Source: Phallus indusiatus (taxonomy: Eukaryota > Basidiomycota > Agaricomycetes > Phallales > Phallaceae). From it: a stretch of DNA of 64,000 bases. Under the pieces are notes generated by a model. It was not told the DNA's origin and did not search any database. It saw only the letters and a list, made by a program, of their open reading frames with translations. The DNA lies in the NCBI GenBank assembly GCA_027605045.1, contig JAQFWX010000033.1, forward strand, positions 310,001-374,000, in the 5' to 3' direction. Of this stretch, positions 32,082 through 42,227 are shown one piece after another (positions within the stretch are counted from its first letter, which is position 1; every line of letters begins with the position of its first letter). A program made the position numbers and the translations under genes.

Positions 32082-35067
32082 ATGTCCGAAACATCTGACT
32101 TGAGAGGAACAGCAACATTCGTCAAAGCTCAGAAAAAAAATGGAAGAAGTTCTGGAATGGCCCCGGAAGGGCCTAGTGAACACCTTGAAGAAGCTGCGTT
32201 GCCTGCGTGGATGTCTGCTTATTTGGACGAGGACAGCGAGCAATCTGTGCCACCCCGCGGCCTGCTCAGTGAGTTTTCTGTTTTATAATATGGTATATAC
32301 AAATTTCCTCATCTATGATTTTCCAAAGACCCTGCTCCCGATACTACTCATCCTCGACGCAAGATGAAACGTAGAGGCGTTTTCGGATTGACACACGAAA
32401 CTGGTCGTGAGTATGACAACTTCCGCTTACTCTGAATCTATGCAATCTAACATGACGCATCTTAGTGAACAATAGAGATGCCTATGATCAGAAATATGCT
32501 CGAGATGAATACGGAGAAGAGACTTCCGAGAACGCTCGTATTTGGTTGACTTACCTTGACGAAGCCGAACCTTTTGATCGCGAAAGAGTTGAAGAGTGGA
32601 AAGGAGCGGCAGATGTTCTCCTAGTTTTTGTTAGACATATCTGTTCAGTTTTTTTTTACTTAAGCTCACTAATTTTTTGCCAGGCCGGTCTGTTCTCCAG
32701 CGTTATAACAACATTCATCGTACAGGCTTTACAGGGCCTGCAACAAGATAATACCCAAGTCTCTGCATCCCTATTATTCGAAATAGCCGGAATCCTACGA
32801 GCCCAATCAAATGGCACTCCACTAAATATGATCCCAAATTCACCATTGACGCCTACATCGCCGTTCACACCATCGACGAACGCATTGTTAGTAAACGGAC
32901 TGTGGTTTACTAGCTTAGCGATCACGTTGTCTATAGCGTTGTTTGCTGTCATCGCAAAACAATGGCCACGCTATTCCTTGGCTTCTATCCCTGGAACACC
33001 CAACGAAAGGGCGAGAGCCAGACAACTACGGTTCAAAGGTTTCGAAGTGTGGAAGGTCGGTGCCATCCTTGACCTCCTTCCCATCCTTCTCTATCTTGCT
33101 GTTGGTCTGTTCCTTACGGGCATCATCATAATGCTGTTTCCATTGAACGCTGCCATCGCGTGGACGATTGTCGGTATTACTGGCATCACCTATACATTAT
33201 ATTTTATTTCTGTGATATTGCCGATTCGGTATCCAGAATGTCCATATACAACCTCGATGACGATTTACGTCGGCGTTCTCTTTTTTGCTCTGCGAAACAT
33301 TTTAAGTCGGGGGCTTTGGGTTGTCTGGAGAACAATAAATCCTAGAGCTAGTGTCACTCGGAGACTCCGTAGCAACGTCACTGGATTCACCAAGTGGAGA
33401 GAACAAAAAATAAAACAAGCAGTTGAAACCGCAACGTCCCTTGATTTTGAGGCACTCAGTTGGCTCTATGGGATTTCCTGGAACAGAAGCGTTCATCGAA
33501 TGATCGCACGTTGTGCGGCAGTGAATCCGACCATCAGCAAAGGATTTGGATCTGATATCCTTGAAAATCTCAACCGTAGTTTGGAGATCAGTGAAGGCAA
33601 TGTTGTGGATTTGCGTTATGGCCTATGCTTGGATCTCCTGACGTTTCAACACGATCACTGGGATATCCTCCAGTCTATTCCTAATGCGGAAGGGAGTAAG
33701 CTGAAGGAAGAAGAGTATCAAACGTATCTCCGCATTGCAGACACCGTGTTAGGTAAAAAGTACACCCAAACTCTCCATAATGCCATCGATTATGGTTACG
33801 GCCTTCCACTGGCCATGTGGGATTATCTCTTCAAGGAGGCGTCAACTGATGCTACCGTAGCTGCGCGCATACTCACCCGTGGAACCGGAGGTCTATTTGA
33901 TTGGGCATTCAATCCCACCCGTGAACTTATCCCCGAGGCGGGATTACTAGTATGCTTTGACTACACAGAACTGGGATGGTGGAAGTTTGAACACTTGTAT
34001 CGTCACTTTAGACTTGGTAAACCTGACTACTCATCGCAAGCCAAAACTTATGAAACATGCCATCTCCTCCTCATCGCCATTTATCATAACCTTGATTCGC
34101 GTAATTCGATTATCACTAACAAAAAACAGAGACACGAGTCCTTGGAACAGGTGTTTCGCAGCTTTATCTTTCGTGTTACATCCGATGATCTTTCCTACCG
34201 TCTTCAAACCTCTGATCGCCCTGGCCCGTCAGAGGATGTCCTCCCTTTTTTCACAAAGATAATTTACTCCGTGAACTCGTTCTGGCGCGAGACTGTGACA
34301 GATGATGCCAGGCGGGATACACTTGTTTCTTCTGGTGAGATGGTACCCCCTGCCACTTACAAGACACTTAACTGGATAATCACTCGCTTTTGACAGACCT
34401 CTCTCGCATATATCGATGGTATTCGCGAGATCACGATTTATCCCTCTCATCTAAGACACCTCCCCTTTTCGTGGCGCTGCTCGTGTCCCAGAACCGACAC
34501 CATCTATCCACAATTCTCTTGGATGATCCAAATGCTGTCTCTAACTTCTCAAAATGTGTTTATAACTTGGCGATTCGTCAAGTTGAACAGAACACGAGAA
34601 TACACCCAATCTTAATGGACCTCCTCAAATCCGCGGGCCCGAAGAAGAATCCCCTGTTCACCATTATTTACGACCCCTCTGTGCTTTTACAACTATGGTC
34701 ACTCCTCGTGGTCCACGGCTGCGATACACAAGAATATTTTCAGCTTTTAATGAAATCGGAGATTGAAAGGAACAAACTGGACGAGCTATTTGCCGCTATG
34801 AATGTACTGGCCCAAACTGACAACCGGGCAGGTGTTCGTCCTGCATTAGCGACATCTGCGCGTCAGTTTGGACAACTCATACGTGTGTCCCATATACCAC
34901 CTGGGGCCACTTTCGATCAATCTGCGCCTGGGAATGCGCCGTCAAACAATGACCACGGTAACGAAGAGCGTGCACACTGGCAGGTGCCTGGTCCGGATGA
35001 GGTACATACTTCATTTATTACAAAGTTCATCATCCCTGAGAGTCCTCTTACTGAGACATTTGTATAG
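32082..35067 (+). pseudogene. DUF6535-family membrane protein, copy D (frameshifted)
   Basis: Exons 32082-32268, 32329-32406, 32466-32629 and 32684 onward follow the family layout, with the DUF6535 core, four membrane helices and the long helical domain. Around 34340-34380, small insertions relative to copies A-C shift the frame. It ends at a TGA (34391-34393) after KTLNWIITRF. The conserved remainder (LLTDLSRIYRWYSRD to the end, stop near 35065) continues in another frame. Either the protein is truncated at about 710 residues, keeping all membrane helices, or the copy is dead. Intron 3 (54 bases) has no stop and could be retained. The second exon is shorter than in A-C. Confidence 0.75.
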
Positions 35068-35255
35068 CGTAGAACTTTCAATTTTACAAGCAATGGGAAG
35101 AAAAAGGTGTTCGAGTCCATGTGGTAAAAGATACCCCGTCAAAACAGTGATCAGCGGTTGTGCTTAGTGCCTCAAACTAGCATCGACAAATGATGTATAT
35201 GAGCAGCGGTTACGTGTCTTGTAGGAATTCATGCAAGCGCATTGTACATACATAC

Positions 35256-36010
35256 TTAACAAATACCGGGAATATACCGATATGGAACACGATTGGCATA
35301 ATCGTCCCATGCCCGTCCAAAATGAGAACGAAGATTTTTCTCCTCCAGTTCAACACGCTTTACAATCCAAAAGCAAACGAACGTCCCCCACGTATAAAAT
35401 AGTACCATGATGATTTTTACAGACCATGACGACATCGTCCATCCGCACACGGTAACCGAGCTTCCAACACTCAGCAACAAGAGTGCATTTCCGAATATAA
35501 TGGTCATGGCACCTGTGTAACTCGCGTGCCGAACAATCGAATAGGGACCGGAGTCTATGATTTTATGGTTTGGTCGGATTGTGATTTGAAATGTGAAGAA
35601 TTGGCCCAATGATCTGATGCAGATGAGGCGGAGGATGGATCCGAACATGACTGTAACAAAGCTCGTTACGAATGATGGAGAAAGGTGGTGTGGTGAAGTG
35701 CCGAGCTGTTCAGTTTTGGGACATAGTCGAGTGGTCTCCGAGAGAATGTCCGAAGTTAAAGTAGAGAATACGATGATGGTGGGTGTTAGAATCGGCTATG
35801 AGTGAATGAATACTTTGACGAGGTAGCTTCTTTGACCTGACTTACCAACGCTACGAATCTGGCGATGGAAGCAAGATATTTCTCTCGCAAAGTGCTCCTG
35901 TCGATTCTATCCGCACTGGAAACCGTAGTGGGTGGTGTAGCTGACTTGATGGTTAGAAAATCCATTGTCAGTAGCATGACTAACTTCAGAATAGCTGACG
36001 ACGTCGACAT
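35256..36010 (-). CDS. ICMT-like membrane protein, copy 3
   Basis: Exons 36010-35846 (55 codons) and 35795-35256 (180 codons with stop) are joined at a gtaagt donor and an atag acceptor, giving 234 residues. It is very close to copy 2 but keeps a normal splice donor. The motif region reads RPNHKIIDSGPYSIVRHASYTG, with Ala in place of the usual Pro. The C-terminus is EEKNLRSHFGRAWDDY and YRYIPGIC. Its 3' end lies close to the end of DUF6535 copy D. The junction at about 35157 (gcggttgtgcttagtgcc) matches 16237-16255, so a segment carrying this gene was joined there. Methylation of prenylcysteine is the family role; activity here is unproven. Confidence 0.8.
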
Positions 36011-36245
36011 TGTTGTCAGAAAGGCTTACTAGGTTGAAAAATTGCTTAATGGGGCGAAACTCTTATTTGACTGCATCTATGTTTAAACAGGTACCAGATG
36101 AACGCTGAAAGAATAAGAAAGCAGTGTGATTGGAGAAGATAGCTTGGTATCATGGCTGGCTTAAAATTGCGCGCAAGATTCGGGAGGACGCAAGGACGCC
36201 GACTCTTGGCGCTTATTTCGGCGCCTCCAATCTTAGCGTTTGCGA
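36011..36245. repeat. Duplicated ICMT upstream segment (copy 3)
   Basis: The region upstream of ICMT copy 3 closely matches 17095-17330: gaaaaattgcttaatgg, then caggtaccagatgaa, then atggctggcttaaaattgcg. It probably contains the ICMT promoter. Confidence 0.6.
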
Positions 36246-36403
36246 AAGTTTCCAGCTCAGCCTGTTCAACGTTCAACTTCCGCTTCGGCATCGTCCACCG
36301 TCCTGCACCTCAGTGTCTTCCTATTAGCCCTTACATTTACATTGCTATGGAACTACGCAAGGGTGAATTAACATTGCATACTGAAACTGCAATAGAGTGA
36401 GTA

Positions 36404-37969
36404 ATGTCTATGAGGTGTACACATACATTAATTAGCAAGACGTATCTTGCGATATCATTCAAAAGTAATCGTTTACGAGGTTCTAAAGTTGCCATAAACA
36501 CGGCGATCTCATTGGATATACTCTACAAAATCTTCTTAAGGGCAGTTTATGACTCGTTTAAACCCATGAAGACCGCTTTAGTCATCTCGCATGTCTGTCG
36601 TCACTGAAGGAGCTCTGCAGTGGGGTGGTCAGTTTTATGGAGTTCCATCGATTTGGAGGCCTCAATTTCGATTCTCGATTTATTTATCAGTCGGTCCAAG
36701 AACACTCCTCTTAAAATTTATTTAAGAATCAACCCAGAGAAGTCACCTCTTTCACCATCGAGCAAATTCGATACCTGGAGACTGTATCTCGAGTCTAAAG
36801 CAAATAACATTTTTCCTCGCCTGCGTTATTTCACTGTATATTGCAAATATATCGAACTCCGCGACTTGCAGAGCCTGCTTCAAAACTCTACAGTGTCACC
36901 CCTTCGACTACAGCGTTTAAGTCTCAACGTAAACATGACGACCTCAGAAAAGCCGGCCAACTTGCTATCACAGCCTGCGGATATCGTGCGGTTTGACCCG
37001 CTTTGTCTTCGAGAGCTCGAACTTCACAAAATGGATTTACCTTCCTGTAACATCCCCTATTTGACGCACTTCATCCTTTGGAGTCCAGTCAACGTGCCTG
37101 ATCTCTCTCACCTTCTTGGGTTCTTGTCCCATTGTCTTTTTTAATGCGACTTGCAGCTGAATTTTGGCTATGAATCAAAAATCCCCACTCTTGTAACTGC
37201 ATCACCAGTTAAAGTGCACCTTCCTAACCTCAAGGAACTTGGATTGTTCTCTGGCGCTATGGCGGGCTACTACTACATTCGAGAGTTTTCGGCACACCTC
37301 CAGACGGTGACGTCTCTGAACGGGTTCGGATTGGGTTACAATCATCGGAAAAATAATGACCCATCTCACACCCTCTTCGAATTAGTCCCAGACGGGGTCT
37401 TTTCCTGCTGTAGAAGCCATCGTTTCATAATTTTGAAAATTAGGTTACTGGAGCTCAAATTCTCCTTTGGTATTTACTCCGCACCCGGTCGCACTCGTCG
37501 TGAAAATTGTCCACTTAACATAGATGGCTCGATGATGCCATTGATTCCAACTTCTTATGATTATTTATCCCCAGTTCTTGATTTAATACGTCTCATGCCC
37601 GAGATAACGCATTTAGTAATCGGCCCGTATCTGTGGGAGTTGATTTTCTCATGGGGACACAACTTCCCGGGTTTATTTCCTTGCCTTGACACCCTGGAGC
37701 TTGATTTCAGTAACGAAGATTTTTTTTTTGAAGATAACGTTCCGGAAATAATCAACCTGGTATTGCGCTTGATACCAACCAATTTAAATCCAAAATCACT
37801 TATTCTTAAAGAAGTTGGACTGATCTCATGTCCCACTCTTCTTGAGGTGGTTTCGAGGATCGGAATCGAACATTTAGAAATGATCGGGGATTGCTATTTC
37901 CACGAATCGGAAGCTGAATCCGCGGAAGAACTCTTGGGCCAAAAAGGAGTTGTGGTGGTTTACGGTTAA
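36404..37969 (+). pseudogene. F-box/leucine-rich protein, pseudogene 1 of the tandem cluster
   Basis: One frame with two in-frame stops matches the intact gene at 40222 along its whole length. The first stop (TGA, 36605-36607) replaces the conserved Trp in the F-box motif CRHWRSS. The second (TAA, 37142-37144) replaces a Leu in HCPLLCELEL. The F-box-like N-terminus reads AISLDILYKIFLRAVYDSF, the middle contains leucine-rich segments (LCLRELELHKMDLPS, HLLGFLSHC), and the tail is EELLGQKGVVVV. F-box proteins normally bring substrates to SCF ubiquitin ligases through Skp1. Only the two nonsense changes separate this copy from an open frame, so decay is young. Confidence 0.8.
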
Positions 37970-38395
37970 GATTTCGATCCCGACTCAGAGTTGACGTACA
38001 ACGACTACGAGGACTAGTAGTAACCATGTATATGGGCCAGTGCTTGAAATTGACTGTGAATTAGTACTCATATAACGTTATGCCGTTTTCTGCTACAGAG
38101 CTGTCCTACTTGAGTCTCATGCAATTTGTCCGAACTGGACCGTATTTTGCCAAGTCCGCGTGTCCGCCTATTGAAAAGTTGCATAAAATGCCCTCAATTG
38201 TTGCAGTTCGACCTATACAGGATCCCCGGCTCAAAGTCCGCGTCAATGAAAATAATGGAATCCTCACAAAATACTGCCAAGAATCCGAGCGAAGTTGGGT
38301 AAGTGATATTATTGCTAATAGTACATTATTAATACTAACAACAATGCGCTACCAGGTATGACACCCGAGAACAAGTTCAGAACTCCACGGTTCCC

Positions 38396-39560
38396 ATGAT
38401 TCAAGTCCCGCTGGACATTCTATACTGTATTTTCGTGTCGGCCGTTATTGAGTCCTCGACTCCTATGCAAACGGCCTTGAATATCTCTCATTTCTGTCGT
38501 CACTGGAGGAAATTAGCATTAGAATGGCACGTTTTATGGAGATTTATAGAGTTAGGACCAGATACCACGCCCCCAATTATCAAGTTGTTTACTACCCGGT
38601 CTGGAAATATTCCCTTCGTCCTGTCGTGGACCCATCATTTCGGGGAATCTGAAGAACGAAACAAAATTTATCGCGAGTCTATAGTAGATGCAAAGCAAAT
38701 CTTATCCCGCTTGCATTCTTTGACCGTGCATCTTCGGCGGCCCGATTTGGTCCAAATCCGTCACGTTCTTCAATATCCCGAAATGACATCGTTAAAAGTA
38801 CGACATTTGGATGTTCATTTAGGCCGATATCATACAACAAGAGGAAGTTCGTCATCTATTAGAAAAGTCATACGCATAGATCCCTCTTGTCTTCGAGAGC
38901 TTAAACTTGAGGCTGTGGATCTGCCAGCTTCCTCATAAAAAACTGACACACTTCCAGTATACGTCTCCCATCAGTCCACCCGCTTTGTCCCATTTATTAA
39001 CATTTCTGTCCGGATGTCCTCTTCTGTGCGAGCTGAATCTCAGCTTCATACACATAAAAACACAACATAGACATTTCCAATGGTAAAACGAGATTAATAA
39101 CAACATTAGACTTTCCTCGTCTCAGACGGCTTTACTTGGCGTCAATCGATGTGTCAAGTCATGAATACAACCGCCAAATTGCGCCCGGATTGGGACGTCG
39201 CTAACCGAATACCGTTTCCAATATGATGATCGTCGGGACGCTAATGGCAGCGAAGCATTCGCCGTGGACACAATCGCGCCCGTGATTTTTGAAGTAATTC
39301 CATCCGGGACACTCTGAATTCCTGAGCCATCAATTTTTACATGTCAATGTCGACCTCGGTGCATGGACATCCTTTCACCTCTCCTCTGGCTTTGAATATA
39401 CTAATCGGCGGTCTTCGTGTTATTCCGGGCTATTAACCGTTACCGGCTCCTTCAAGCAGCAGGAGGGACTTAATTCGTTGAAGAATTTAGCACCCGTGCT
39501 GCAGTGGAGCTGATACGCATCATGCCCGGAATAAGAGACCTCGAAAAATTAGCTTTTTTC
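38396..39560 (+). pseudogene. F-box/leucine-rich protein, pseudogene 2 of the tandem cluster
   Basis: An open frame from 38396 gives the F-box region (MIQVPLDILYCIFVSAVIES, SHFCRHWRKLALEWHVLWRF) and the first leucine-rich part (SCLRELKLEAVDLPASS), then stops at 38936-38938. Recognisable downstream blocks (tgtcctcttctgtgcgagctg, tttcctcgtctcagacgg, ccatccgggac) continue to about 39560 in shifting frames. More diverged than pseudogene 1. The sequence 38080-38361, just before it, is related to the region after the gene at 40222. Confidence 0.7.
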
Positions 39561-40221
39561 TTGAATAACTTCCGACCTTTGAGCAGTGAGTAAACGCTTG
39601 CGAGGGCTTTCAAACTGATCAAAGAAACATCTTGATGACGACAGAGTGTAAGTGACTAGCCAGATAACCCTTTGCTCTTGCAAGGAGACCACGCAAAACG
39701 GTGGTTCAATAGACGAAGTTTGAACGACAGAGGATTCAGGGAGCGTTTATATGTATATGAGTGCTAGGAAAAAGAGATCGGAGTTAATGTTCAATTATTC
39801 GAGCCGGAAACGACATACTGAATAATAGTATCCAAAGTGTAGCAAATGTGATTTCCTTTTCTTGATATCAGTACAAAGAGAACGGTTAGAAACAACTGCT
39901 AAAGCAGCGTTAATTACGCTTAGAGACAACACCGTGATGTGTATCAGTAAGTAGAATGCAATGATTTCGCGTTCGCGTAGTTCGCGCACTAAAAAAAAAC
40001 GTTGAACAGTATCGGAATGTTTGGACGGGTTCCGACACCGTTTGATCAAAAAAAAAAATTCCGATGCTAGTAACACGTGACCGCGTGACCATCTTCACGA
40101 AAACTAAAAACAGCTGAAGAGCCCTTGCAGGATGCAAGGGTATGAAGGTGAATTACATGGTGAAACTGCAATAATGTGAGTAATTTTTTTGAAATGTACA
40201 TATACGTGTTAAGTAAAGTAT
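39561..40221. other. Intergenic region
   Basis: No gene is recognised. It contains two A- or T-rich runs near 39990 and 40049. The last part (40140-40221) resembles 36340-36480, upstream of pseudogene 1, as expected from tandem duplication. Confidence 0.45.
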
Positions 40222-41772
40222 ATGATATCATGCAAAAGTCATCGTCTCCAAGGCTCTGAAATTCACATAAACACGGCGATCTCATTGGATATACTCTACA
40301 ATATCTTCATGTTGGCGGTTTATGACTCGTTTCGACCTATGAAGACCGTTCTAGCCATCTCGTATGTCTGTCGTCACTGGAGGAGCTCTGCAATAGGGTG
40401 GTCAGCTTTATGGGGCTTCATTGATTTGAGGGCTTCTCTGGCAGTTTCAATTGTCGATTTATTCCTCAGTCGGTCCAAGCACGCACCGCTTACCATATCG
40501 TTGGAAACCAAACAAGATCCGCCATCGATCAAATTTGACAATTGGATATCGTATCTCGAGTCTAAAGCAGATCACATTTTTCCTCGCTTGCGTTCTTTTA
40601 TTTTATATTGTGAAGACGTCAAACTCCTTATCGTGCAGAGTCTGTTTCGGAAATCTACATTGTCTCCCCTTCAACTGCGATCCTTGGATATCACGGTTTA
40701 CACGGAAGCACCAGAAAATCGGACCAACTGGCCGTCACAGCCCGCGGATCTCATACAATATGACCCGCTAACTTTGACCTCTGTGGACCTTTGTGGAATG
40801 GATTTACCTTCTTTCAATATGCCCCATTTGACACGCTTCATATTTTTGAGTCCAGTCAACCCGCCCATTGTCTCTCACCTTCTTGGGTTCTTGTCCCATT
40901 GTCCTCTTTTATGCGAGCTGGAGTTGTCTGTCTCTTTCAACGATAACCCGATCACCACCACTGCTATGACTGCTTCACCACTTAAACCGCACTTTCCAAA
41001 CCTCAAACAGCTTAGATTGTCCTCTCAGAGTAGGGCAAGCTACAACTACATCCGAGACGTTTCGACACATATCCAGACATTGACGTCTGTATCCGAGTTT
41101 GAGCTGCATTATCTTGATTCACGCTCTGATGACCTCTTCAAATCTGTCCCAGACGGGGCCTTCTCTTGTTGTAGAGGCCATCATTTCATAATTTTGGATC
41201 TCAGGGTGGTGAGCTACCGGTGGTTCTCTTTTAAGATTTTCTCCGCACCCGGTCGCACCCCCCGCGCGGATTGTCCATTTAACATATCGGGCTCGTTGTC
41301 GCCACCGGCTCTAGATTCTTATGATTTTTTATTACCAATCCTTGACTTGATACGTCTCATGCGCATAACGCATTTGGTAATCGGCCCGTATTTGTGGGAG
41401 GTGATTTTCTCGTGGGTTCAAGACTTCCCGGGTTTATTTTCTTGCGTTGATACTTTGGAGCTCGACATTACAGAAAACAGACTTCCGGGACAAATCAACT
41501 TGGCATTGGGCTTGCTTCCAGCCAATCTCAATATAAAAACGCTTATTCTTAAACAAGTTGAACTCATCTCATGTACCACTCTTCTCAGAGTGGTTTCGAG
41601 GATCAAAATGGAATATTTGGAAATGGTCGGAAGTTGCTATTTTCACCCTTCGGAGGGCGAGTCTGCGGAAGTTCTCTTAGGCAAAAAAGGAGTTGTTGTG
41701 TCTCGTAGTGAAAATATCGACGCCGAGTCGGATGGCAGCGATTACGATTCAGATCACGATTCAGAGGACTAG
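40222..41772 (+). CDS. F-box/leucine-rich protein, intact copy
   Basis: A single open frame of 516 residues runs from an ATG at 40222. The F-box-like domain covers about residues 17-75: NTAISLDILYNIFMLAVYDS, then VCRHWRSSAIGWSALWGFIDL. Irregular leucine-rich segments follow to about residue 450 (LTLTSVDLCGMDLPS, HLLGFLSHCPLLCELELS, FPNLKQLRLS), and the C-terminus is acidic (SDYDSDHDSED). Such proteins are expected to bind Skp1 and present targets to an SCF ubiquitin ligase; the target is unknown. A spliced upstream start is possible, since the related gene at 60916 has a tiny first exon and a gtgagt lies at 40171. It has close relatives on both sides. Confidence 0.8.
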   Translation: MISCKSHRLQGSEIHINTAISLDILYNIFMLAVYDSFRPMKTVLAISYVCRHWRSSAIGWSALWGFIDLRASLAVSIVDLFLSRSKHAPLTISLETKQDPPSIKFDNWISYLESKADHIFPRLRSFILYCEDVKLLIVQSLFRKSTLSPLQLRSLDITVYTEAPENRTNWPSQPADLIQYDPLTLTSVDLCGMDLPSFNMPHLTRFIFLSPVNPPIVSHLLGFLSHCPLLCELELSVSFNDNPITTTAMTASPLKPHFPNLKQLRLSSQSRASYNYIRDVSTHIQTLTSVSEFELHYLDSRSDDLFKSVPDGAFSCCRGHHFIILDLRVVSYRWFSFKIFSAPGRTPRADCPFNISGSLSPPALDSYDFLLPILDLIRLMRITHLVIGPYLWEVIFSWVQDFPGLFSCVDTLELDITENRLPGQINLALGLLPANLNIKTLILKQVELISCTTLLRVVSRIKMEYLEMVGSCYFHPSEGESAEVLLGKKGVVVSRSENIDAESDGSDYDSDHDSED

Positions 41773-42000
41773 TATCCATGTATATCAGTGTTTAAAATTG
41801 ACGTTGAATGCTCATGTAGTGCCGTCGTCTGCCACGGGGTGTCCCACTTGGGTCTCATACTTGCCGGCTGGACCGTACTGTCCCATCATGTCCGCGTGCA
41901 CGTGTTCACAATATAATACTCTCAATTGACGCAGCTCGATCCAACGCCGAAAATAATTAGCCTCAAGACCAGGCTATGTAAAAAATAATGGAATTCTTGC
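41773..42000. repeat. Tandem-duplicated intergenic segment of the F-box cluster
   Basis: The sequence after the F-box gene is related to 38020-38280 (gtccacttgggtctcat, ctggaccgtactg, gtccgcgtg, aaaataatggaat). This shows that whole gene-plus-spacer units of about 2-4 kb were duplicated. Confidence 0.55.
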
Positions 42001-42227
42001 CGCGTTCGCGCGTTTTATTTGATTTTCGCTTAATGGAAGAAAATCTATTATTATCTCAAGTGATTATGCGAATTATGTGTACCAACAAGGCACAATACGG
42101 CTAAGAGTGGCCACGCCAAGGCCTGAGCTCCGAAGACAAACCAAAGAACTCGTCCCGACTCCTCAAAGCCTCGTAGTCCGAGTGAGTTACATATACCAAT
42201 GGATGAAATTAGGTCAATTATTCCTTT

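Noticed and set aside
36605..36607. TGA in the first F-box pseudogene as a programmed selenocysteine or readthrough codon
   Set aside because: It replaces a conserved Trp and a second in-frame stop lies downstream; ordinary decay explains it better.
39990..40058. A/T runs near 40 kb as an origin or transposon terminus
   Set aside because: No inverted repeat, target duplication or transposase remnant accompanies them.
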